DNA from: Acanthacorydalis orientalis
Taxonomy: Eukaryota > Arthropoda > Insecta > Megaloptera > Corydalidae
Length of the DNA stretch: 64,000 nucleotides
Assembly (NCBI GenBank): GCA_034766995.1
Contig: CM068325.1
Coordinates: forward strand, 5,715,664 to 5,779,663
Reading direction: 5' to 3'
Position 1 is the stretch's first letter. Each line of letters starts with the position of its first letter. The position numbers and the translations under genes were made by a program. This document shows positions 13,401-23,300 of the stretch, piece after piece. Below the pieces are notes generated by a model. The model made no database searches, was not told the origin of the DNA, and worked only from the letters and a program-made list of their open reading frames with translations.

Positions 13401-16400
13401 TAGTCGATGCATGGCTAGATGGTGTACTTTAAAAATTCGTCAAGGGCCTATGTATGATTTTGGAAATTTCAAATTTGGACCAGAGATAGTATATTTATTT
13501 GTATTTAACGTGACGTGTTTACGTTTTTCAAAAATTCTGGAATTTTCGAGATATTTACAAAAAACCAACAAAGTGCGTCATTAGTCGATGCATGGCCAGT
13601 ATGGTGTATTTTAAAAATTCGTCAAGGGCCTATGTATGATTTTGGAAATTTCAAATTTGGACCAGAGATAGTATATTTATTTGTATTTAACTTGACGTGT
13701 TTACTTTTTTCAAAAATTGTCGAATTTTCGTGATATTTACAAAAAACCAACAAAATGCATCATTAGTCGATGCATGGCTAGATGGTGTACTTTAAAAATT
13801 CGTCAAGGGCCTATGTATGATTTTGGAAATTTCAAATTTGGACCAGAGATAGTATATTTATTTGTCTTTAACGTGACGTGTTTACTTTTTTCAAAAATTG
13901 TCGAATTTTCGAGATATTTACAAAAAACCAACAAAGTGCGTCATTAGTCGATGCATGGCTAGATGGTGTACTTTAAAAATTCGTCAAGGGCCTATGTATG
14001 ATTTTGGAAATTTCAAATTTGGACCAGAGATAGTATATTTATTTGTCTTTAACGTGACGTGTTTACTTTTTTCAAAAATTGTCGAATTTTCGAGATATTT
14101 ACAAAAAACCAACAAAGTGCGTCATTAGTCGATGCATGGCTAGATGGTGTACTTTAAAAATTCGTCAAGGGCCTATGTATGATTTTGGAAATTTCAAATT
14201 TGGACCAGAGATAGTATATTTATTTGTCTTTAACGTTACGTGTTTACTTTTTTTGAAAATTGTCGAATTTTCGTGATATTTACAAAAAACCAACAAAATG
14301 CATCATTAGTCGATGCATGGCTAGATGGTGTACTTTAAAAATTCGTCAAGGGCCTATGTATGATTTTGGAAATTTCAAATTTGGACCAGAGATAGTATAT
14401 TTATTTGTCTTTAACGTTACGTGTTTACTTTTTTTGAAAATTGTCGAATTTTCGTGATATTTACAAAAAACCAACAAAATGCATCATTAGTCGATGCATG
14501 GCTAGATGGTGTACTTTAAAAATTCGTCAAGGGCCTATGTATGATTTTGGAAATTTCAAATTTGGACCAGAGATAGTATATTTATTTGTCTTTAACGTTA
14601 CGTGTTTACTTTTTTTGAAAATTGTCGAATTTTCGAGATATTTACAAAAAACCAACAAAATGCATCATTAGTCGATGCATGGCTAGATGGTGTACTTTAA
14701 AAATTCGTCAAGGGCCTATGTATGATTTTGGAAATTTCAAATTTGGACCAGAGATAGTATATTTATTTGTCTTTAACGTTACGTGTTTACTTTTTTTGAA
14801 AATTGTCGAATTTTCGAGATATTTACAAAAAACCAACAAAGTGCGTCATTAGTCGATGCATGGCTAGATGGTGTACTTTAAAAATTCGTCAAGGGCCTAT
14901 GTATGATTTTGGAAATTTCAAATTTGGACCAGAGATAGTATATTTATTTGTCTTTAACTTGACGTGTTTACTTTTTTCAAAAATTGTCGAATTTTCGAGA
15001 TATTTACAAAAAACCAACAAAGTGCGTCATTAGTCGATGCATGGCTAGATGGTGTACTTTAAAAATTCGTCAAGGGCCTATGTATGATTTTGGAAATTTC
15101 AAATTTGGACCAGAGATAGTATATTTATTTGTCTTTAACGTGACGTGTTTACTTTTTTCAAAAATTGTCGAATTTTCGAGATATTTACAAAAAACCAACA
15201 AAGTGCATCATTAGTCGATGCATGGCTAGATGGTGTACTTTAAAAATTCGTCAAGGGCCTATGTATGATTTTGGAAATTTCAAATTTGGACCAGAGATAG
15301 TATATTTATTTGTCTTTAACGTGACGTGTTTACGTTTTTCAAAAATTCTGGAATTTTCGAGATATTTACAAAAAACCAACAAAGTGCGTCATTAGTCGAT
15401 GCATGGCTAGATGGTGTACTTTAAAAATTCGTCAAGGGCCTATGTATGATTTTGGAAATTTCAAATTTGGACCAGAGATAGTATATTTATTTGTCTTTAA
15501 CTTGACGTGTTTACTTTTTTCAAAAATTGTCGAATTTTCGTGATATTTACAAAAAACCAACAAAATGCGTCATTAGTCGATGCATGGCCAGTATGGTGTA
15601 ATTTAAAAATTCGTCAAGGGCCTATGTATGATTTTGGAAATTTCAAATTTGGACCAGAGATAGTATATTTATTTGTCTTTAACGTTACGTGTTTACTTTT
15701 TTTGAAAATTGTCGAATTTTCGAGATATTTACAAAAAACCAACAAAGTGCATCATTAGTCGATGCATGGCTAGATGGTGTAATTTAAAAATTCGTCAAGG
15801 TCCTATGTATGATTTTGGAAATTTCAAATTTGGACCAGAGATAGTATATTTATTTGTATTTAACGTGACGTGTTTACGTTTTTCAAAAATTCTGGAATTT
15901 TCGAGATATTTACAAAAAACCAACAAAGTGCGTCATTAGTCGATGCATGGCTAGATGGTGTACTTTAAAAATTCGTCAAGGGCCTATGTATGATTTTGGA
16001 AATTTCAAATTTGGACCAGAGATAGTATATTTATTTGTCTTTAACGTGACGTGTTTACGTTTTTCAAAAATTCTGGAATTTTCGAGATATTTACAAAAAA
16101 CCAACAAAGTGCGTCATTAGTCGATGCATGGCTAGATGGTGTACTTTAAAAATTCGTCAAGGGCCTATGTATGATTTTGGAAATTTCAAATTTGGACCAG
16201 AGATAGTATATTTATTTGTATTTAACGTGACGTGTTTACTTTTTTCAAAAATTGTCAAATATTTAAAATATTTACAAAAAACCAACAAAGTGCGTCATTA
16301 GTCGATGCATGGCTAGATGGTGTACTTTAAAAATTCGTCAAGGGCCTATGTATGATTTTGGAAATTTCAAATTTGGGCCTATGATAGTATATTTATTTGT

Positions 16401-16898
16401 CTTTAACTTGACGTGTTTACTTTTTTCAAAAATTGTGGAATTTTCGTGATATTTACAAAAAACCAACAAAGTGCATCATTAGTCGATGCATGGCTAGATG
16501 GTGTATTTTAAAAATTCGTCAAGGGCCTATGTATGATTTTGGAAATTTCAAATTTGGACCAGAGATAGTATATTTATTTGTCTTTAACTTGACGTGTTTA
16601 CTTTTTTCAAAAATTGTCGAATTTTCGTGATATTTACAAAAAACCAACAAAGTGCGTCATTAGTCGATGCATGGCCAGTATGGTGTATTTTAAAAATTCG
16701 TCAAGGGCCTATGTATGATTTTGGAAATTTCAAATTTGGACCAGAGATAGTATATTTATTTGTCTTTAACGTGACGTGTTTACTTTTTTCAAAAATTCTG
16801 GAATTTTCGAGATATTTACAAAAAACCAACAAAATGCGTCATTAGTCGATGCATGGCTAGATGGTGTATTTTGAAAATTCGTCAAGGGCCTATGTATC
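7447..16898 (+). repeat. 181/182-bp satellite array, 52 copies plus one partial
   Basis: The anchor TTCGTCAAGGGCCTATGTAT recurs every 181 or 182 bp from about 7447 to 16,898. I counted 52 complete monomers and a final ~20-bp partial. Length depends on one site: GGCTAGATGG gives 181 bp and GGCCAGTATGG gives 182 bp. Variation is limited to a few sites: AGAG or TATG after GGACC; GTGACGTG, CTTGACGTG, GTTACGTG or CTTGACGAG; TTTTTCAAAAATTGTCG, TTTTTTTGAAAATTGTCG or CGTTTTTCAAAAATTCTGG; TTCGAGA or TTCGTGA; GTGCGTC or ATGCATC. Most of the array is otherwise identical, which implies recent amplification or conversion. Only the distal copies (15.8-16.5 kb) are clearly degenerate. Many overlapping 61-83 codon frames arise from the repeat; I do not call them genes. 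Confidence 0.97.
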
Positions 16899-16984
16899 GA
16901 GGAATGAAAATTGCAGACACGTACATCGAATATGTCAATGTTGGTTTAACAATTCGTGAGATAATACAGCGGTCGTCCTTTCTC

Positions 16985-16988
<4 letters not shown>

Positions 16989-17030
<42 letters not shown>
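16989..17030. repeat. (TA)n microsatellite
   Basis: About 42 bp of pure TA, directly abutting the mariner terminus at 17,031. Mariner elements insert at TA, so this tract may be the target or an expanded target-site duplication. Confidence 0.95.
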
Positions 17031-17031
<1 letters not shown>

Positions 17032-17160
17032 GGGTGTGTTCAAAAAGTAACGAGAATTATTTTTTTTCTCAAAAACTATTCATTTATTCTTCAATTTCGA
17101 ATTTGGTCCCCTTCAAAGTGATCCCCTCTGACACGATACATTTTTTATGACAGCTATGAA
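17031..17160 (-). mobile_element. Mariner-family 3' terminal remnant
   Basis: The plus strand begins GTGTGTTCAAAAAGTAACG next to a TA tract, which resembles a mariner inverted terminal repeat. On the minus strand the inner part reads CIVSEGITLKGTKFEI before a stop. That matches the extreme C-terminus of the mariner transposase family seen at 19.2-19.9 kb (…GDHSEGDRG). Only the last ~25 codons, the 3' UTR and the terminus remain. No partner terminal repeat was found nearby. Confidence 0.65.
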
Positions 17161-17288
17161 GATAATACAAAAGAGTGTCTAATTTTAAATAACGTTATTG
17201 ACTTTCTATTTTCGAAAAAAATTCAATCATCAAAAATGGTGATTTGTAAAAGTCTGACAAACGTTTAAAGAGTTCTATCCTGATTTTT

Positions 17289-17322
17289 CTCTAATAACTG
17301 TTTAATTAAACAGTTATTAGAG
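17289..17322. repeat. 34-bp perfect palindrome
   Basis: CTCTAATAACTGTTTAA is followed immediately by its exact reverse complement, with no spacer. It lies at the boundary where the inverted 142-bp array begins. Confidence 0.95.
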
Positions 17323-18265
17323 ATGGTAGAGATGGTAAAGACCGTTCCGTGTCGCATTTTCGTTACAAATCGATTTGATTTCCACCTGAAAACATTTCTA
17401 AGTAAATCCATGTTTGACAATCGATACGAATTGATATCCGACAAGCGAGTTACATGCCAAAGACTGATTAGAAGAGATTTAGTCAGTTTTGTGACGCAAT
17501 TTCGTTACAAAAGGACTTGTTTTCAGCCTGAAAACATTTCTAGGCACATTCGCGTTTGAGAATCAATGTTAGTCTATAGAACACAACCGACTTACAAGTT
17601 AAAGACTGACTGAAAGAGGTGTAGACCGTTCCGTGACGCATTTTCGTTACAAATCGATTTGATTTCCACCTGAAAACATTTCTAAGTAAATCCATGTTTG
17701 ACAATCGATACGAATTGATATCCGACAAGCGAGTTACATGCCAAAGACTGATTAGAAGAGATTTAGTCAATTTTGTGACGCAATTTCGTTACAAAAGGGT
17801 GTGTTTTCAGCCTGAAAACAAGTCTAGGCACATTCGCGTTTGAGAATCAATGTTAGTCTATAGAACACAACCGACTTACAAGTTAAAGACTGATTGAAAG
17901 AGGTGTAGACCGTTCCGTGACGCATTTTCGTTACAAATCGATTTGATTTCAGTCTGAAAACATTGCAAAATATATCAATCAACTAGTATCGATTTTTAAA
18001 CATAGATATATGTTTAAAAATCGATACTAGTTGATAGCCGACAACAGAGATCTGAATAAAAGACTGAATGAAAGAGGTGTAGACCGTTTCGTGACGCATT
18101 TTCGTTACAAATCGATTTGATTTTAAGCTGAAAACATTTATAAGTAAATCCATGTTTGACAATCGATACGAATTGATATCCGACAAGCGAGTCACATGCC
18201 AAAGACTGATTAGAAGAGATTTAGTCAGTTTTGTGACGCATTTTCGTTACAATTCCATTCTGGGA
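17323..18265 (-). repeat. ~142-bp tandem repeat array, inverted copy
   Basis: The anchor GTGACGCATTTTCGTTAC (reverse complement of the 3.8-5.2 kb anchor) occurs near 17353, 17496, 17637, 17779, 17922, 18097 and 18238. Spacings are 141-143 bp except one of 175 bp. The reverse complement of a unit aligns along its whole length with units of the forward array (AGAAATGTTTTCAGG, AAATCAAATCGATTTGTAAC, ATCAGTCTTTG). The 284-bp segment from 17353 is repeated nearly intact from 17637, so this side amplified as a dimer. Confidence 0.9.
17980..18033. repeat. 25-bp-arm inverted repeat with 4-nt loop inside the array
   Basis: CAACTAGTATCGATTTTTAA plus ACATA (17980-18004) is matched exactly by its reverse complement at 18009-18033 around a GATA loop. 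This accounts for the single 175-bp unit in the otherwise ~142-bp array. Confidence 0.9.
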
Positions 18266-18845
18266 ACATGAATTGGTCATCCGAAGTGGCTGACGAGTCG
18301 AATCGACCGATACCTGATAAGTAATTTCCGTGCCAGAGACTGAATGAAAATGATCCCCCCCCCCACACTTCATTTTCGATACCGATCCATCTCGATACAG
18401 ACGTACAAAAACACACAGCCTTTTTCTTCCGTAATTCTTTGAATATTCCTCGATTGTTTGAATATTTCCCGCCATGTTCGGAGCAATTCGTACAGAATTC
18501 GTCTGGATAATGTTCTGCGCACGGTTCGGCCGAACGCCGTCCCTTTAATATACTTTAATTGGTTCGAAACGGCGTTCGTTCGTCTCTGTTATCCGCGAAA
18601 TTTCTCAATTAACACAGTTTCGGACGGCCGGACGCGTCGCGTCGCCTCTTCCCACTGGAACGACGCACATCCGCATCCGCACACACACACACGCAACACA
18701 CACACACACATGTGGGACCACTCCGGAATGTTTTGCGGTACTGTGTCGGGCACATTATTTGAGCCACGCACGAAAATTGCGGTGTTCGCGATAATCGGTT
18801 AAACGCTCGGTGTAATTAAACATTCACACCCACCCACCCATACAT

Positions 18846-18883
<38 letters not shown>

Positions 18884-19238
18884 GTATATTATTGTAATTT
18901 GTATACATATTTCTTTGCATGCGAACGACAGCGGTTATAAATAATTGGTTGAATCTTCAGTGTGTTTAATGAGAATGAAATTGGATCTTCGGAGAGAGAG
19001 AGAGAGAGAGAGGTTGTGTACAAATTATATGAGGATTATGAGAATTTAGTGCGACTCTGAAAGGATTTAAATGAGATTACGAAGCAGTAAAACGCATCAA
19101 GCCGCATGTTTTCATCGTCGATCGGTCTGTTTTCACGATTTCTCGGCACCTCTACGACATTTCTGATATCAGTGCCGTAATACGACGTCAGACAATCAAG
19201 TAATGCGACAAAATTCGAAAATCGAGTATATTTAAAAA
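18266..19238. other. No gene recognised; microsatellites
   Basis: This holds a C10 run near 18,356, (CA)n at 18,684-18,712, (CA)n(TA)n at 18,845-18,886 and (GA)n near 18,993-19,012. Short frames here have no recognisable domain. The stretch lies between the inverted 142-bp array and the mariner transposase relic. Confidence 0.45.
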
Positions 19239-19919
19239 TCAAGGTACGTCGCCGCGATCCCCTTCAGAGTGGTCCCCTCCCGCACCTGTACACTCATTCC
19301 GGCGAGTTTTCCAGTTTTCGTAACGATTCTGGAACACTTCTCGTGGGACCTCTCCGAGTACCCTCGTCACAGATCCCTGGATATCTTCGACGGAGTCGAA
19401 ATGTCGACGTTTGACGAATTTTTTCATATGGGGGAATAGGAAAGAGTCGCAGGGTGACGTGGCAGGTGAACAGGGCGGTTGTGGTGACGTTGCGATGCCT
19501 TTAGACGCCGAAAACTGAGAGACACTGAACGCACTGTGACAGGGAGCATCGCCGCGATGCAGAACCCGAGTCTTCGCGATCCCTGGACGCACTCTGAGCA
19601 CCCTCTTTCGTAACTTTTCGAGCACATTGCGGCAGAATACTCGATTTACGGTCTGTCCAGGTGGTACGAACCCTTTGCGAACCGCCCCTTTGCTGTCGAA
19701 GAAGCAAATCAACACGGTTTTCACTTTGGACTCGCTCGTTCTCGCCTCCTTTGGCCTCGGCGCTCCAGGGGACAGCCACTGTTGGCTTTGTCGTTCAGTT
19801 TCGGGGTCATATTGAAAGAACCAACATTCATCGCCAGTAATAACTCGATCGAGAAGAGTAGGATCACTTTCAACCTGCTCTACTGTGACATGCACTACTC
19901 GCGCGTTGTTACAAAACAC
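19239..19919 (-). pseudogene. Mariner transposase, 5'-truncated and catalytically altered
   Basis: A 226-residue frame covers the catalytic half of a mariner (Tc1/mariner, DD34D-type) transposase. Recognisable blocks are VITGDECWFFQYDPETERQS (first Asp block), GFVPPGQTVNRVFCRNVLEK, LHRGDAPCHSAFS (second Asp block) and SPCDSFLFPHMKK (third Asp block). The second block is normally H-D-N-A-P; here it reads R-G-D-A-P, so the catalytic Asp position is Gly. The N-terminal helix-turn-helix region (over 100 residues in full-length relatives) is missing, with a stop just upstream on the minus strand. I infer a dead copy. The ends of the element could not be placed. Confidence 0.85.
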
Positions 19920-20301
19920 TAAACAGCTGGCGAAGAAATGATCGTACGGGGGTGGTCAAGGTCTCAATCGAGAGAGTAGCGATCTGCTATTACGGTGGCG
20001 GAGTTACAGGTTCGCAGTGTTACCGCAGGCCGAGAAAAAGAATCGGTCGCATTACTTAATTGTCCGACCTCGTACGATTCCTTATTTTTATATTCTTTTT
20101 TCTCTTGAGAACAGGATCTGAATACGAACAGATTCTCAGAAATTAAATCAGATTCAATAAGACCGATCTATTTGTTGTGCCAGAAAATGATTTAGTTCTC
20201 TAAGTCTCTCTCTAGTATTCAGCTGGTTGGAAGAATGCGACTAGTATATGTTTCGTCTGGTTCCCGGCCGAGACCACTGACGGGCGACCCGTTTGTTCCA
20301 G
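19920..20301. other. Upstream flank of the GPCR exon, no gene recognised
   Basis: Likely intron or 5' flank. The plus-strand frame is open from 20,235, but the splice acceptor GTTCCAG ending at 20,301 fits better as the true start of the exon, because coding similarity begins with the next residue (GYSAAALLAIL). Confidence 0.45.
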
Positions 20302-23300
20302 GTTACTCTGCCGCAGCGTTGCTGGCGATCCTGTTCGCTATACCGTTCGCGCTCCGCGTGCTCATCCACAAGGAGACCGGCCGCTGGAGCAACTTCCCGC
20401 AGGCGTTCTACCACGCGCACCTCGAGCTGTTCCTCGGCAACGGATGTCTCGGTGCGTATCGACCGCGACGGACGGTGGACAGTCCGGCGTCCGGAACGAC
20501 GAACTGACCCCGCGCCCCGGTTCCAGGCGTCGGCGTGATGATGCTGCTCGCGCTGACGGCCGAGCGGTACGTCGCCGTCTGCCGACCCGGCGGCCACCAG
20601 CAGAGGCCGGCGCTCGGGCCGCCGAAACTCGTCGCGGCGGCCGTGATTCCGGTCGCGACGTTCGCGCTGTACGCGCCGAGCACGCTCCGCGCCGAGATCA
20701 CGACGTGCGTGCTCCCGGAACGATTCGATCCGGAGATGGAGGACGACGGCGGCGGCATGCGACCGGTGCAGATCATCTACCAGAAGAGGGACAACGTCGC
20801 GTTTCTGAACACCGTGTTCTATTCGGTGAGTGGCGGGTTTCGGGAGATCTGTGCGCGTGTCGGAGTCGTTCGTGCAGGAATAGTGACCGTGATGTGAATG
20901 CAGGACATTCCTCTAGGGATTCCTCCAGTTTGAACTTCGTGGAGTGTCAATTACACCCACTGCGATTTTTTGAAATTGCAAAAAATAGTCGCTGGTCGAA
21001 AATCTTTTCGGTTGGTGATTTCTGGCCGATTTCATCAAAAATCGAAACTTTAATTAGAAACTAATAACATCCTTGCAAGAGACATACTTTGAGCTATAGT
21101 TTGTGAAATTTTTAATTTCAAAGCACATCAATTACGCCCACTGTGATTTTTTGAAATTGCGAAAAATAGTCGCTGGTCGAAAATCTTTTCGATTGGTGAT
21201 TTCTGGCCGATGTCATCAAAAATCGAAACTTTAATTAAAAACTAATAACATCCTTGCAAGGGACATACTTTGAGCTATAGTTTGTGAAATTTTCAATTTC
21301 AAAACACATCAATTACGCCCACTGTGATTTTTTGAAATTGCAAAAAATAGTCGCTGGTCGAAAATCTTTTCGATTGGTGATTTCTGGCCGATTTATTCAA
21401 AAATCGAAACTTTAATTAAAAACTAATAACATCCTTGCAAGGAACATACTTTGAGCTATAATTTATGAAATTTTTAATTTCAAAGCGCATCAATTACGCC
21501 CACTGTGATTTTTTGAAATTGCAAAAAATAGTCGCTGGTCGAAAATCTTTTCGATTGGTGATTTCTGGCCGATGTCATCAAAAATCGAAACTTTAATTAG
21601 AAACTAATAACATCCTTGCAAGAGACATACTTTGAGCTATAGTTTGTGAAATTTTCAATTTCAAAGCACATCAATTACGCCCACTGTGATTTTTTGAAAT
21701 TACAAAAAATTATTCGCTGGTTGAAAATCTTTTTGGTTGGTGATTTTTGGCCGATTTCATCAAAAATCGAAACTTTAATTGAAAACTAATAACATCCTTG
21801 CAAGAGACATACTTTGAGCTATAATTTATGAAATTTTCAATTTCAAAGCGCATCAATTACGCCCACTGTGATTTTTTGAAATTGCAAAAAATAGTCGCTG
21901 GTCGAAAATCTTTTCGATTGGTGATTTCTGGCCGATTTATTCAAAAATCGAAACATTAATTAAAGACTAATAACATCCTTGCAAGAGACATACTTTGAGC
22001 TATAGTTTGTGAAATTTTCAATTTCAAAGCACATCAATTACGCCCACTGTGATTTTTTGAAATTGCAAAAAATAGTCGCTGGTCGAAAATCTTTTCGATT
22101 GGTGATTTCTGGCCGATTTATTCAAAAATCGAAACTTTAATTAAAAACTAATAACATCCTTACAAATAACATCCTTTGAGCTATAATTTATGAAATTTTT
22201 AATTTCAAAGCACATCAATTACGCCCACTGTGATTTTTTGAAATTGCAAAAAATAGTCGCTGGTCGAAAATCATTTCGATTGGTGATTTCTGGCCGATGT
22301 CATCAAAAATCGAAACTTTAATTAAAGACTAATAACATCCTTGCAAGGGACATCCTTTGAGCTATAGTTTGTGAAATTTTTAATTTCAAAACACATCAAT
22401 TACGCCCACTGTGATTTTTTGAAATTGCAAAAAATAGTCGCTGGTCGAAAATCATTTCGATTGGTGATTTCTGGCCGATTTCATCAAAAATCGAAACTTT
22501 AATTAAAATTTAATAACATCCTTGCAAGAGACATACTTTGAGCTATAGTTTGTGAAATTTTTAATTTCAAAGCACATCAATTACGCCCACTGTGATTTTT
22601 TGAAATTGCAAAAAATAGTCACTGTTCGAAAATCGTTTCGATCGACGATTTTAGGCCGATTTCATCAAAAATCGAAACTTTAATTAAAAATCAGTAGTGG
22701 TTTAGCGAAGAATGGACTTTTATCCATAATTTCTGAAATTTTCAATTTTAAAGGACAGTAGTTACGTCCACTACGATTTTTTGAATTTTCAAAAAATAAT
22801 CACCGCTTGAAAAATATTTTGAGCTTTGATTTTCGACCGATTTCTCAAAAAAGGCAACTTTACTTAGTAAAATAAGAACGGCTCAGCAAAGAACGTACTT
22901 TCAGGTGATGGTTTCGAAATTTTTGAATTTAAATCGCATCAGTTACGCCCACTGTGATTTTTTAAAATTGTAAAAAGTAGTCACTGTTCGAAAATCGTTT
23001 CGATCGACGATTTCAGGCCGGTTTTTTAAAAAATCGTAACCTTAATCGAAAATCAGTAGTGGTTTAGCGAAGAATGGACTTTTAGGAAAAAAATCTCATC
23101 GGACATAGTCGAGCCTCGTCTGTTCATGACCTCGTCTGTTCGTAACCACCATCTGGCTATTCATTCGAGCTCTCCCGCAGGTATACAAAGTAGTCCTGGA
23201 GGTCGTGTTCAAAGTAGCCCCGACAATCCTCCTGGCAGGACTCAACCTCCGCATAATGATCGTGTACAGGCGCTCGTGCGACAGGAGACGCAGGATGACG

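Noticed and set aside
7710..16845. Dozens of overlapping 61-83 codon frames with nearly identical peptides (…IRQGPMYDFGNFKFGP…)
   Set aside because: They are the reading frames of the 181-bp satellite; frame rotates with each monomer, there is no shared stop-free gene, and the peptide matches no family.
7447..16898. CENP-B box in the satellite
   Set aside because: TTCGTCAAGGGCC shares only the TTCG start; the required A and CGGG positions do not match, and there is no other evidence for a centromere.
3840..23085. CRISPR-like regularly spaced repeats
   Set aside because: These are eukaryotic head-to-tail satellites in which the whole unit repeats; there are no unique spacers and no cas genes.
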